Below, piece after piece: positions 1 through 12,146 of a DNA stretch of 43,545 nucleotides. Below the pieces are notes generated by a model. It was given only the letters and a program-made list of their open reading frames with translations. It did no database searches and had not been told where the DNA came from. The DNA comes from Chromera velia (lineage: Eukaryota > Sar > Chromeraceae), in contig JAHBMJ010000633.1 of assembly GCA_018398765.1 (NCBI GenBank), positions 1-43,545 on the forward strand. Direction: 5' to 3'. Position 1 is the stretch's first letter. Every line of letters starts with the position of its first letter. The position numbers and the translations under genes were made by a program.

Positions 1-648
1 GGGAAGCTTTCGTTCCAATTCGCTCTGAGAGTGCAGCTCGCAGAAGACAGAAGACAGCTTGCAGAGGATTAAGTATATGGTGATTAATTGATTGATTCAT
101 TGATAGTAAGTTTCACGCTCTAGTCTGCGCCAGGCCTTCCTGCTATGTCCACCTGTTGTCAGAGTTAACGCTATAAGCCTTCGGAGCCTTCCTTCCCGCT
201 ATATGTCTCAAATATTGCCTATAGATGTTTATTTCAAAAATTAAAGTTTTACAGAGTAAAGATATATTTAAATAATTTTAACAAACAATGTTAAACATAA
301 ACCGTATTAGTATGCAACAAAATTGATCTAATAATAGTCTGCTAATAGACTATAGGCAATAGATACAAATTTAAATACTCGATCTGCAGCAATATAATAT
401 TGAATATATGCTGGCACAATGCCGCTGCATTGCTAGCTGCATTGCCGCATAATTTAATATATAATTTGCCATAATATGCACGGTCTAGTGAATAGTATAT
501 CGACTCGGATATATTGCATAGTCTGCTGCCTAGTCTGCTGCACTGTCTGCATCACAGTCTGCATGCACGCTGGTCCGATTGGCGGCGATTGCACTGTAGC
601 GAGTACATGCTTCAGAGAGTGCGGATTATGCAGCGGATATGTAAAATC
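1..648. other. AT-rich intergenic island, no gene seen
   Basis: The first 480 bases are AT-rich, with runs of the GATT type around 85-105 and no open frame with coding character. Bases 131-164 and a partial second copy at 183-213 match a dispersed repeat that recurs at 34611-34645. The stretch ends at the 3' end of the minus-strand BTB-like gene. No RNA gene was recognised. Confidence 0.6.
131..164 (+). repeat. Dispersed repeat, copy 1
   Basis: A stretch beginning CAGGCCTTCCTGCTATGTCC matches 34611-34645 over about 34 bases. The differences I can see are all C/T transitions. A shorter related stretch (CCTTCCCGCTATATGTCT) lies just downstream. This looks like a fragment of an old interspersed repeat family of unknown type. 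Confidence 0.45.
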
Positions 649-1456
649 TTATCTTCTTTTCTGTCTTGCAGCGGCAAGTTCCCCTTTCAGCCGAATGCAT
701 TCCTTCCTCGCCTCCCTCAGCTCTGCCCGGACATCCTCCAACTGCCGCTCTGCCGTTTCGGCCCTCCTCAAAAGCTCTCTCTGGCGCTGTGCAGGTCGCC
801 GAACAGAATCGGGGAACCTCTGGACGTCCTCTTGAAACGTGAACTCCAACGGAAGGCCGAGGGCAAGCAGACAGATCTCCCTTGACACCCTTGACAGCGT
901 TCTGCCACCACCAGCGGCAGCAACGGTCTGTTCTTCGGTCCTCATTCCCTCCCAGAGCAAATCGAGCACGTCCCGCACGATCTGCCCGCTCTGTCTTGCA
1001 CCTAGGTTCGGGCCCCATGGCAGTTCCAGGGCCCCACCCACCCCACTGTGAAGGAATGCCAGGGCCCTCTCCGGTCTTGCTTCTCGGAGTCCCCGAGGAA
1101 GACCAGACGCAAGAGGAGTTGACGCCAGCTCTCTTGCCGTGTTACACACCACTTGCAGACGCGCCTGACAGCCGAGAGGGACAGCGCGCATGCACTCATG
1201 TATGTGTTCGCGTTCCTCTTCTGTGCCGGTCAGCAGCTGTGCCTGTAGAAGAACAGAGAGCGCGAGGCTGCGGGTGCTGCAGAAGAATCAAGGCGAAGGA
1301 AAATTCGTACAAGAGAACAGCCATACAGCAGCTCAACGCATCTTCGCAAGCAATCAATGCGGGACTCATTGCGTTGGACTACTTCATAGAGGCATGTACG
1401 GGCTGATGTTACTAAGATCTGCATGCAAGTATCAAGCTGGGAACGATCGACTACGC

Positions 1457-1542
<86 letters not shown>

Positions 1543-3925
1543 CCCCTGCTTCGCCGTCTTCCGAGACAGAATCAAGGGAGAGCTGGAGAGCACTGCATTT
1601 CTAGCTGGCCTTTTCAAGGAGTCTTTGCATAGAACTGAGAGCCTAGGTCAAGGGCAACGCAGGGCTCTCACCCCCATCCATCGGTATGCAACCAACGCCT
1701 ACTCCACAATACAAATGATACATAACCCTTGCCAAATCTGCGGCGCATCCATTGGCAGACAGCAAAACAATGGCCAAAGCCACCGAAGCACTATTAAAAA
1801 CTCCAAAACCACACTAGCTCACCGACCGTTCGTCTGCATTCTCCCATGGAAGCCGATCCCACCCTTCCAGACATTCGAGGAACCTCCCCCATCCCTCGCT
1901 TCCCTTCAACAGCCGTTGCTCCAAGTACACCTTCACGTATCTCCACAAACTTGCCCCCCCACTCCCCCTCTCACATGCACACTCACGGGTCCACTGGAGG
2001 GGAACCAAATCTTCCGACAGCCCTGTGAGGCCATCAAATAAAGAAATCAAACTTCCAAACAACACACGCAGCTGTGCTTCTTCCCCTCCCACCCTGAGGC
2101 TCTCTCCCTCAGTCCGCTTTCCCACGTTGAGAGAAGAAGAATCTTTCCGGGACCACAAACAGCAGAGCCCTTCTTCCAGGGCATTCGAGAGGCGGGTCAG
2201 AGCAAGACACTCAGGAGACGGTCGGATCTCCAACAGATCCCGGAAGCCCTCCCAATTCAGAGCTATCAAGTCCATAACACCAAGCCCCCCCCGCTCTGCC
2301 TGATGCAGTCCCCTCAACACAAACCGTCGCCCCATATGCCGTCTCTCCCCCTTTTCGGATGGATCGACAGAAAACGAATAGGGTCCCCCTCCCCTCTCCC
2401 CTTCCCCTGTTTGCGACGAATCCCCCCACAACCCCCTCAGAGCCGATTGTGCGGAAGCAACCCACCCCTCTTCCTGTTCTGGAGGCGCTGTCACGTCGGG
2501 CATCCACACGAACGGGAGAATGACGGGAGAGGGCTCAAGTGCAGACAAATTCTGTGCTAGACAGAAAAGGCGTTTCGCCTCAGACACCAACGAAGGCTGT
2601 CTGCATCGCGATGTCGCCTTCATCCTCTTCAACTCCTGTTGCTGCTGCTGTGTTTCTTCTTCTAAACGTTTGTGAAGGCTCAATTCGTCTTCTTTGCGCT
2701 GCAAAGCTGATGGAGTCTCACCCCCCCCCTCTTCTCTTCCTCCACACCTCTCCACTCCTTCCAGAAGGGTAAGTGGGGGTGCCGAGGGACAAACCTCCTC
2801 TTTTCCCTCCCCCTCCCCTTTACTACCCACAACGCGTTCACCCACAGAACCCCCAAAATTCACGCCCGAGGAGCATGAAGCTCCCCGAGCCTCATTCGGA
2901 TTTTTCGGCTCCACCCACCCCGCTCTCCCCTTCTTTCCCCGTCCCTTTTCAACTTCCGAGGAAGATGACGCACTCAAGGAGGATGAAGATCTTCTTCCCC
3001 CCTCTGTCTCAAAATTCAGAAGCAGACTGAGAAGCCAGTCGAGCTCCGAGTCGTACACTTTCGACGGAACCCGACCGGCAAGGACGCGAACATCCTCGAC
3101 ATCTACAGACACAGAGGAAGAAGAAGAGCACGAGAACACAAAAGGAAAACTTGATCCCTCTGCTGCAACCTTTCGAAGACTGTCGTGACAATATCGGAGG
3201 GCCCGAAGGGCAAATTCTGCGTCCCCGACAGTTTCTCCAATATGCTCATCAGACAGACACTCAGGCCCGGCCCCTTGTCCAAACAAACGGAGGGCGCCTG
3301 AGAAGATCCTCTGCGCTGATGCCACCACATTACCAGTTGTTGAGGCGTCTGCCTTCTGCAGACAGCGAAGTAGGAGCGCCGCCCCCTTAGGCCTCTTTGT
3401 GGTTTTCTCGGCAAACACGAAATCAGACTGAGCGACTCCCGACAAAATTCCCTCAGCCAACATTTCATCTTCTTCAAGAAAACAATCTGAAATCAGAACG
3501 TTGCACAATCGTATTTTCTGTGTCGCACTCAGTCTCTGTTTTGCAAACAGCAAAAGCGCCTCCTTCCCAAGCCGGCAGCCCAGGTACTCCGAGGCCCCAG
3601 CGAATGCGACCGGATCTGCCGCGACCAGGTCAAGTGTGGAGCTGCTCGCTGACTCTAGGGAGATCAACTCCATGAAGCCCCCCAACAAATCGGGACTGAA
3701 CGGAAAGCCATCCATGGAATGCACACACACACGGATGTATGAGAACCCCAGTCCCTCGGCTTCCCCGTCTCCGTCTCCCTCCCTCGCTGCTCCCCCGACA
3801 GAGTCAAAGGAGAGAAAGGCTTCAAAATAAGAGGAATGACGTGCAGCCTTCTCCGCAGAAACCACCCACCGCTTCCCTTGGCATCGAACCTCAAGTCCGA
3901 TCTCCTCCTGGCTGCCTGCTTCCAT
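649..3925 (-). CDS. BTB/POZ-like coiled-coil protein (872 aa, two exons)
   Basis: Two exons: 3925-1823 (701 codons from ATG) and 1164-649 (171 codons plus stop). The donor GTGAGC at 1822 and the acceptor (pyrimidine tract, then CAG at 1167-1165) are both phase 0. Residues about 10-135 have the pattern of a BTB/POZ fold: a GKRWVVS strand, a helix ending in HSSYFEAFL, and a later helix. A BACK-like helical stretch may follow. The middle is low complexity (Ser, Glu, a short Gln run). The C-terminus is a heptad-like coiled coil (ERQLEDVRAELREARKE). BTB domains usually dimerise and often act as CUL3 adaptors; that role is inference, because no MATH, Kelch or RING partner domain is visible. The 658-nt intron holds a CT/GT microsatellite on the sense strand. 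A further 5' non-coding exon is possible, since donor- and acceptor-like sites flank 3960-3927. Divergently paired with the LACTB-like gene. Confidence 0.7.
1456..1542. repeat. (CA)n(GA)n microsatellite in intron
   Basis: About 32 bases of CA repeat run straight into about 55 bases of GA repeat. It lies inside the single intron of the minus-strand BTB-like gene, so the sense strand reads (TC)n then (TG)n. The LACTB-like gene's intron has the same order. Confidence 0.95.
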
Positions 3926-4481
3926 TCTGTAGGTGGGAAAGTCAGGAGACGGCTACTTACAAGCTTATTCCAGGAACAATTTGTTTGTCCCGTCCGACTA
4001 TCTGCGATCGAATGTACCGCATTCTGGCTGACCGCAAGATCTATCTGTCTAGCTCTGTGTGTCTGCATGTGAGTTTATGCATCTGCTCTTCATCAGTTCA
4101 TCCCGATCGATCAAGGAGTTTTTGTGGATGAGGGGCATAGAGGCTTTGAGCTCGGCTCGGCTCGGGTGCAGGCCATGCAGCATGCAGCATGCATGCATGC
4201 CATTTTTTGCCGTCTCCTCAAAAACATCGACAAATTCAGGCTGCAAGTTGAACAACTTGGCAGTCTGTTCCCCCCAAAAGAAGACTCCAAGAAGTGTAAG
4301 GCAGCACGCCCTCATACAGCAGTAGTCCTTATCGGCATTCATTCAGGGATTGTGCTGTTGTGAGCGGTCCCCTTGCAAGTGTCTCTGCCTTTGTTGACGG
4401 GGGCAGAAAGGAGATGGCGTTTTTATTTCGAGAAAAAGAGACGGCAATACGAAGCACGGGGCTGTGAGAGTTGCAGCAACC
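3926..4481. promoter_or_regulatory. Shared divergent promoter region (BTB-like / LACTB-like)
   Basis: 556 bases separate two head-to-head start codons, so both promoters must lie here. At 4174-4201 there is a cluster of overlapping GCATGC palindromes (several TGCATGC/GCATGCA words), next to a GCTCG direct repeat at 4150-4165. No clear TATA box was seen. TGCATGC is an established binding word for some alveolate AP2-type factors; its use here is inference. Confidence 0.45.
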
Positions 4482-6406
4482 ATGCGGACGCTTGGCGCTG
4501 TTTCTTTTTTGATTTCTGTTGTGTCAGGCAGGACTTCTCTTTCTTCCTCCACCCCTCCGTCCTTCCGTCCTCCTCTGGATGAAATCAGAGAGCTTCAAGA
4601 TGTCCTGACATCTCTCAACGAAGGTGCAAGAGAGAGGCCGGGTTTTTTGTTTGACGCTCATGAGGGTCATCTGCTCGGTGCACATGAGCAGTCCTCTACG
4701 TTGACTGGCGACAGCCCAAAAGAAAAGCTTAGGGCTGTCGGAGAAGACGCACTGAGGTGCGGGAAAGCGCCTGGTCTCTTTCTCACCGTCGTGAAGGATG
4801 ACAAGACGCTGATCGCTGAGGGCTTCGGCCTTCGCGACGTTGCCAAAAACCTGCCTGTCACTGAGAACACCCTGTTTGGCATCGGATCCACCAGCAAGGC
4901 CTTCACTGCGACCCTGCTGGGTATGCGGAAGGATGCGGGGGAGGTCGACTTTGACACTCCCGTCTCCGATCTGCTGGACGGGTTCCGTCTGAAAGGCGAC
5001 GCCGCGTCCCTTTCTGTCACTCCGCGTGATCTGATGACGCACCACACAGGAATGCCCAGACACGACTATGCGTGGGTGTTGGGGAGGAGTGATAACATGA
5101 CTCGTCATGAGATGATGTTGAAGTTTCGGCATTTTGAGTCCGCCACTCCTGTGCGTACCAAGTTTCTGTATAACAATTTCATGTGGACCACTGTCGGTCT
5201 GATTGTGGAGAAATTGGCAGGGCATTCGTGGGAGGAAGAAGTCACGTCTCGTATCTTCACTCCTCTGGGTATGAACTCCACTACCGCAAGCTTCAAAGAG
5301 GCAAAGGAGAAGGGGGCAGAGGTGGCAGTTCCCGCAGTGTGGGTGGAGTCGGAGAAAGAGAATGGAGAGGGGAAGTTTGTGCCTCTCTCTTGGGAGGCAA
5401 ACTTGGCATGCGACTTTGTTGGTCCAGCCGGGTCAATCAATACGAATGCCCGTGACATTGCCAAGTGGATGAGGTTCAACCTCGACTCTTCAGGCAAGGG
5501 TCTCATCTCCCCCCAGACGTTTGCAGAAATCCACTCACCCCTCAGAGCTGTCGCTCAAATTGCAACTGGTCTTGCACCTCCCACCTTCCCTGTGCGTCTT
5601 GACGTGCCCAATTACGGTCTTGGCTGGATTGTGGGACTGTACAGAGATCTCCGTGTGGTCTTCCATTCAGGAGGCACCCTAGGAGTCTCCACTATGGTGC
5701 TCCTCATTCCCGAAAAGAAGCTCGGCGTGGCTCTGTCGGGTTCCACTACCAACTTTCTGATGCCCCAGCACGCCCTTCTGGGAGCGTTGCGGGCTGTCGA
5801 TATTGCACTAGGTCTCGGAGAGTGGCTAGACTCTGACCACATTTGTGAATTTCCTAAACCCTTCGTCAAAAGCAAAAGCACGCAGCAGATACCTGTGAGT
5901 GACAGATCCTCTGCAGAGAGAACTCTTGAGGGTGCGGGAAGGGGACCAAAGTCTCTGAGAGGGGGACTTTCGGAAGAGACAGAAGAGGCAGATCCCTACA
6001 GTGGCATTTACGAAGAGCCTGCGTACGGACCTCTGCGCGTGTCCTCCTCTGAGGGCACTAACGGGGAGGGAAAGAGGACCTTGAAGTTCGAGCTCGGACT
6101 CTCAGGACCCATCCAGTGCACCCAGAACGTCAGTCAGTCGGTCAAGAAGTGAGGGGGGGAGGGAAAGAGACACGTACAGACCATTGTCTCTTTGCCTTTT
6201 TACCTGTTGGCGGCACACAGGTCCTCCGTTTCCTCTGCTGCGTGCCTTGCTGCCCTCCTTGTTTGCTTGTTCAGTGTTGTCGTCTTCCCTGGTTTTTCGG
6301 CTGCTCCGCCCACGTGCTGTTCATTCTTCCAGTTGTCTGCATGTTCGTCTGTCCACCTTTGCGCGAGGATTCAGGGACTTGTTTCTGTGGACACGTCTTT
6401 GCTACG

Positions 6407-6485
<79 letters not shown>

Positions 6486-6791
6486 GTGGCTGCGCTTTCC
6501 AGTTTCACTTGTTGGACCCTATAATTCTTGCTTTCTGTCTTTCTTTCTTTCTCTTACCCAACACAATTTATATCACATCATGTTTCTGCATGCGTGTGTG
6601 ACTGACTGCAGGCTAACGATCTCTTCGACTGCCCTGCCTTCTTCGTTCTCGATGACGTGCCCGCCTCCCTCTCCTTCGAGAGGGACACAGAGGGCCCCGC
6701 AGGGCGTCATGGGAAGGTCACTGCAGTGATTTTGAACATCAACAACCCCGGAGACTTCAATTACCACATTAAGTTCGCAAAGACACAATAG
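4482..6791 (+). CDS. Serine beta-lactamase-like / LACTB-family protein (608 aa)
   Basis: Exons 4482-6128 (549 codons) and 6612-6791 (59 codons plus stop), joined in phase 0 by donor GTCAGT and acceptor CTGCAG. ATG at 4482 is preferred over an in-frame GTG at 4464. Residues 1-20 are a hydrophobic signal peptide (LGAVSFLISVVSG), so the protein enters the secretory or organellar route. The class C beta-lactamase/PBP fold follows with all three active-site motifs: SxxK (S136-T-S-K139), YxN (Y230-N-N232) and the KTG-equivalent H395-S-G397. The second exon supplies the end of a small C-terminal beta domain like that of related PBP-type proteins (FDCPAFFVLDDVP ... FNYHIKF), which supports the splice. 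Eukaryotic relatives act as serine peptidases or hydrolases; the substrate cannot be read from sequence. The 483-nt intron carries (TC)n(TG)n. Family call strong, function inferred. Confidence 0.88.
6411..6483. repeat. (TC)n(TG)n microsatellite in LACTB-like intron
   Basis: About 34 bases of TC followed by about 36 of TG on the sense strand, in the middle of the only intron of the LACTB-like gene. Confidence 0.95.
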
Positions 6792-8409
6792 GAGCAGCAG
6801 TGAAAACCGTAAGGGGGCAAGAATGAAAGGAATGTTGAAAGAAGGGGTGCAAGAAAAAGGAAGGACAGGGAAAACTGAGATTGCATGAGAAGAGAGAGGC
6901 ACTGATCTTCGACCTCTTTGCCCTAGACGATCGAGGCAGAGGAAGAGACATATGAAGCAGCCTGAAAAACTAAGTGCAGGGGGCCTCGATCGTGGCTGCA
7001 TTGCCCTCTTGGCAGAAAAGCATGAGGCAGATACATGCACTTGGTCTGCCGAATAAAGTGGAGAGATGTGGCCGGAGGGAGAAAGTGGGGGAGCGGATGG
7101 TCGTCTCTCTGCGGTATGATCTGTCTGCCTGTCTATCTGTCTATCTGTTGAGTTGTTATCCTTCGATCCTTTCTGCATGAGACCCTGCTTGTGTTTGCTC
7201 GACGTTCACTTCCTTTTACTTGATCAAAAAAGAAAGAGACATGCATGCATGCCCTCTGCATCAAATACGAGGGAGGCTATTGTGAGCCCCTTTCTGATCT
7301 GTCATCTCTGTATTGTATGGTTCCTTCTTCTTGTTTCAAGCTGGATTCAGAGCGGAAGCTTTTGCCGAATAGGCGACAGCTTGCGCTTGTTTTGAGTCCC
7401 TTCAATTGATACTCCGTATCTTGCACATGTGTGTGCGCGTGTTTCTATTTGTGTACGTATATCGGCTGGGTGGGTAGATGGATGGGCGGATGCATGCAGA
7501 CATGCACACTCTGTCTTTGCTCTCCGGTGTCGTGACAATCTGGTCACGCCTCGTGGTGGGTACAAAACTCTGCCTGGAGGGAAGAAATGTGAAACAAAGA
7601 ACATGTTTCTCGTCGTTGTTGAGCCCCACAGCAAGCTCAGCCATGTATAGTTCGCCGTCCCGATGGCCTGTAAACGAACGGACAGATATAGTTGATAGAG
7701 TAAGAGGTCGATGTATGTATGTCAACGGTGACTCAACTAGTGACTCAACATGTTTCTCAATCTTGTGTGTTTTATCGTAGGTTGTATCCTAGGTTTTATC
7801 TTCCGGGCTAAGTTCCGGCCCTTTCCGGCGCAACTTCTGACAGAATCACTGGCAGACTAGTATCTGACATCCGCCAACGGGCCACCGTCCCATTACGCCT
7901 TTTTCATTCGACTAATCATTCGATCAACTTGAATATGGCTTAATTTCTCTTTCATAATTTGTCCGTCTGATATCCAGCAGCCAATTTACGGGTAACAAAT
8001 AATTTGTGTTAGATTTTATGCATGTATATACGTTTGTAGCAGCTCTTTAGCGTTTCACACTGTAAACTTATATGTCTAGATTTACTACAGCACTATTACC
8101 TAAACTATTACTTACGCGATTGGTTACTTATGTCTAGACTTCCATAAAAATTAAACTATTAGTACTCATATTACTGTTTTAGCCAACTTGACTAGCAACT
8201 TGAGTTAACATTGCAATACATTGTAACCATAACATTTTTTAAATATAAAAACCTTTTTCTAACCCCCTTTTTAAGCAAAGATAAATCCTATACATAGAGA
8301 TAAGTTATATTTTTTAATTAAGTTTTATCAGGTGATATCTCAATATAGAATTGGGAAAGTTTAAAGAGCTCACACATCTTTAGACACATCTTCCCAAATT
8401 TAGTCCCAA
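6792..8409. other. Intergenic; no gene seen, AT-rich from about 7790
   Basis: This follows the LACTB-like stop codon and faces the 3' end of the next gene, so it is a convergent intergenic space. Open frames here are low complexity and lack splice or family support. It holds GCATGC words near 7240 and 7490. From about 7790 the composition drops to AT-rich sequence that runs up to the transposon target duplication. Confidence 0.5.
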
Positions 8410-9269
8410 ATTCATACCAGTGTTGTTAAGTCTCGGTACTTTCGGTACCTCAGTACCAGAGCGGGGGTCGGTATCGGATTTCGGATCGGATCTTTCGGTA
8501 CCGATCTAAATGACTCTCAAACTTAAAAATCACATGTAGTCTGATGTTGCAATATCATTTAAACATACTTCATAAAATAAAATAAACAAAATACAATGAT
8601 AAATTAAAATTAAGAAAGTCTTTTCTAGCTTTTTTGATTGTTCCGCAACTTCTGTCTTCTAGAATGGTCTATGGATTGAGGTGATCACAGCGATGGCCGT
8701 GAAACCTATCAGGTTGGACGATGACGTTCCTGTGATCAGATTTTTCCAAACGGAATTTAAGCGAAAGTCGGGACTTGCACACAAATCTCCCTGACCAGTG
8801 TTGATCACTGTTGGAGGAGAGAGATCAATTGAAGGATAGGAACAACATGAAAAGAGACTTAGACCAGCACTCTTGTTTTTTTTGTGGCGGTACACGTGTG
8901 CAGCCCCAAAATTCATGTAAGGAGACGGTGATGCTTCAGATGGCAGTTCTGCATCCATGTGAGAATACGCGAGACACACACAATGCGCGGCCCAGGGCCC
9001 GCACGCCGCGGCCCATGCAGGCGTACGCCCTCCCCTCGCGCTTCAAATTAGACATCAAAAGTTCATGCTAGTCATCTTTGAGCATTCCAGTGTCCTAACG
9101 GCGTATAAACAGTCTGTAAAGAGTTCTAAAAACCTGTTTAGAATATATAAAAAAGCCGATACCGAAAGTACCGAAAAGGTACCGAAAGTACCGAAAAATT
9201 TCGGATCGGGGGGTCGGTATCGGATTTCGGTACTTAGGTTTGTCGGGACTTAACAATTCTGATTCATAC
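8410..9269. mobile_element. Non-autonomous hAT-like DNA transposon (844 bp) with 8-bp target duplication
   Basis: The element spans 8418-9261 and is flanked by a perfect direct repeat ATTCATAC at 8410-8417 and 9262-9269. Termini are inverted: CAGTGTTGTTAAGTC at the left and CAGAATTGTTAAGTC read inward from the right. The 8-bp duplication, CAG termini and short inverted repeats are hallmarks of the hAT superfamily. Subterminal zones are packed with GGTACCGAAAGTACCGA-type words in both orientations, and an exact 22-bp direct repeat lies at 8463-8484 and 9209-9230; such arrays are typical transposase-binding regions. No transposase frame is present, so it needs a partner in trans. The inner 8640-9070 is less AT-rich than the ends and may be captured DNA. 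The intact duplication suggests a fairly recent insertion. Confidence 0.85.
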
Positions 9270-12146
9270 CAAAAGAACTAGGGGAGCAAACAGAAAAAAA
9301 TGTTAGCAAACTCATGCACATACAAAGAAACACTCAGGTGAGCTCATACGAACACAAACGTACGTCAGTCACGGACTGGGCCCGAAATTACTCGAAATGA
9401 CGATAACGGCAGACGACTAGGCAGACGAGTAATAATACAATACAATTGAATACATATGCAGGATAGGCAAAACACGAGAAGACCTGCGGCCGCACCGTGG
9501 CCCGCACGCGAGCTAGTACAGGAAATTCATAAACAAGCCCGGGCCATGGAAAGAGAGCCGCAAGAAGACCAGGTCCCCCCAGCTCAAGGCAGAACCCCCT
9601 CTGGCCGGATGCAAGAGAGACCCCGAAACTGCACGCAAAAGCTTGTCTATGATCGGGGCACAAAAAAAGGAAAAAATCGTCTTGATGGAAGGCACGCAGG
9701 ATTGATCGAATGACCCCATCCGTTTGTGTTGAGGAGCATAGCACGTACACCCTCGTTCTTTTCTCTCTGCTATTCCTTTCAGTCTAAAAAAACACACACA
9801 ACGTCCAGGCAGACAGACGCACTCTCTTACACAGAGAGATACAGAGGCAGACAGACTGTATCAACATTAGCGGTCTCTCTTTTTTTTTTCTGTTCCGTGT
9901 TTTGAGAAACAGACACATAGATAGACATACTGACTGACAGAAAGAAAAGGCAGGTACAACGATTGCGACAGGAAGGACAACATAGAGAGACAGACACGGA
10001 TCATGAGCTCTCCCCGTTCTCTTCTCCTTTCTTTTTGGAGAAGAGACAAACCAACATACAGACACACAGAGTCTTTGACAGACACCAGACAGATCAAATA
10101 AAAGGACACACGCACACGCGCGCGCGCGCACACACACACACACAAGCAGATCGAGACAGAGGCAACCAAATCAGAGAGACAGAGACAGAAACAGGAAAAT
10201 ATAATGAAATACAGGCATGCAGAGCAGAAAAAGAGTAAAAAGAGTCTTCCGTTCCCCAGCTAGTTGCCGCCCCGTGCTTAAGAGGCTGCGCGAAAGGAGA
10301 TTTGATTCAAGTGGCAAGCCCAAAGGAAGAACTTGGGAGTTCGGTATCCCCCCCCTCTTTTGTCTCCTTCTCTCCCGATGAACTTCCTTCCTTCTTTCCA
10401 CCATTTTATTTCTGCCATCACAACGCATCATGTCGGCAGACAGATCAGGGAACCGGTTGGCCTCGTGACGTTGCCAAGTGGCGGAACGCTCAATATGAGG
10501 CTTACAGAAAAATCAACAGGTAGGCAGGCAGGCAAGCATGTTATTTCATGCATGAAGGCAGACAAAGAGATAGACGGTGCATGAAGGGAAATTTGTGTGT
10601 GGACACTCGAGTGCATGGAGGAAGTTTGAGATCGCGATGATCATTTTGAAAGGGTTTCGGGACCACTTTTGTCTCTCTTTCCTCCCCATCGGCTACTCTC
10701 TGAAGTTTCTTCCGTACTTCCGTCTCTTCGCTTTTTGTTTCTCTCAGCTGTCCACTTTTTCCTTCCTTCTGTTGAAGACTCATCGCGACCTTCCTTCCTT
10801 CTTCCTTTCTTGCGGACAGAGTGACAGTCAACAAAAATTCAGTAGGTACCTTCGTGTTGTTCTCCTTCTTCTAGTCTTTTATTTTCCCGTCTCTGACCAT
10901 GCAACCCCTCCTTTCAAATTCTTCTACTCTTTTCAAAGTTGTTTTCCCGTCTCTGACCATGCAACCCCTCCTTTCAAAAAAGCTACCAAGAGATAGAAAG
11001 GGGAGAAGGAAACGGGAAAAGGAAGAAGCAAAGCAAGGAAGACTGAGCGATCGATGTCCAACGATGGCAATAATTTATTTTTCATTCCCCCCCTTCGATC
11101 CCCTCAAGGCCTTCCTTTTCGTTCTTCAAAATTATTTTTCCTTCCTTCCTTCCTTCCTTCAAGTTCCTTCCTTCCTTCATTCCTCTCTTCCTTCAATTCT
11201 TGCTCTGTTTGTCTCTCTCCCTCTTCCTCTCTGTTTCTCTCCTTTGCTTTGTCAGCCATGTGGTTTCGATGTCTTTGAAAACCTGAATCCATGCAGCTGG
11301 GCACGCCTCAATCATTCCTTCGTCCTCTAATCCTTCCCCTCATCCATCCATCTCGCCTTTCGCTTCCATCTGCAGAACGAACGGACGTCCATTCCCTCCC
11401 GCACTTTCTTTCTTTCTTTCTTTCTGCATATCTTTTCTTTGCCTGTACCTGCGTGGATTGCATGCATGGGAGACAGCAAGGAAAATGGACAGCTAGATCG
11501 ACGGATAGACAGACGGGGACCCTCTAGGGGGACCCTGTCTGTCAAAGATTCCTTCCTTAATTCCGCATTCGGTATTGCCCTCTTCCTTCAGACATGCACG
11601 TACTGTCAAATTTCCTTTTAGAGAGCCTGCGGCCACTGTCCTTAGATGTGCAAAATCTTACGTGCTTTCTACCATTGTCTGAACACTTTTGTGGATGGAT
11701 GGATGGATGGATCTGTGCCCCAGTGAACGAATGACAATCATACCATTGCAGAATCGATGGACACACGAATCGAATCGAATCAACCGTCCAACCATGCGTC
11801 CGGTGGATGATGAATGGATGAATGAATGGATGATTGGGTCGTTCTTCTGACAGTCCATCCCGATCACGGCCACTTGCGTGTAATGAAATTCCCCCCTTTC
11901 CCAAACGTCTCTTGCACCACCTACATGCATGACTCACAAATGACTCCCAAGGAGAATAAATATTTTTGTTTATTGCTTTTGTCCTTTTCGAACACTTTCC
12001 AAACGTCCTCTCTGCATGTTCCCTCACCTTTTCTGTTTCTTTTGTCGGAAGTGGGAGGGAGAATAGAACACAAGACACGGAGCTAGCGGCTTAGACGTGA
12101 AGGGAAAGACGAAGAGCAAAGGACAAGGGGGAAGGCAGACACAGAT
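9270..12146. other. Intergenic, simple-sequence rich, no gene supported
   Basis: 2.9 kb between the transposon and the 3' end of the Cys/His gene. It is full of CA/GA (about 9800-10200), TTCC (11140-11180), TTTC (11405-11425), GGAT (11695-11711) and GAAT/GGAT (11808-11835) repeats. The open frames present are translations of these repeats. A small frame at 9456-9713 (plus) has mixed composition but no start, splice or family support and was not called. Confidence 0.5.
10882..10978. repeat. 37-bp exact direct repeat, period 60
   Basis: The 37 bases at 10882-10918, beginning TTTTCCCGTCTCTGACCATG, are repeated exactly at 10942-10978. The 23-base spacer is pyrimidine rich. It looks like a recent local duplication in non-coding DNA. 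Confidence 0.9.

Noticed and set aside
3927-3960. 34-nt intron-like segment just upstream of the BTB-like ATG
   Set aside because: Donor and acceptor words fit, but it would be 5' UTR only and extremely short; left as a possibility.
6573-7178. 201-codon minus-strand open frame after the LACTB-like gene
   Set aside because: Composition follows low-complexity DNA and it overlaps the antisense of the LACTB second exon; no family or splice support.
9456-9713. Small plus-strand frame with mixed, charged composition
   Set aside because: No splice context, no recognisable motif, and only 86 codons in repeat-rich DNA; not distinguishable from chance.
11557-12078. 173-codon minus-strand frame downstream of the Cys/His gene
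   Set aside because: Half of it translates GGAT/GAAT repeats; more likely 3' UTR or spacer.
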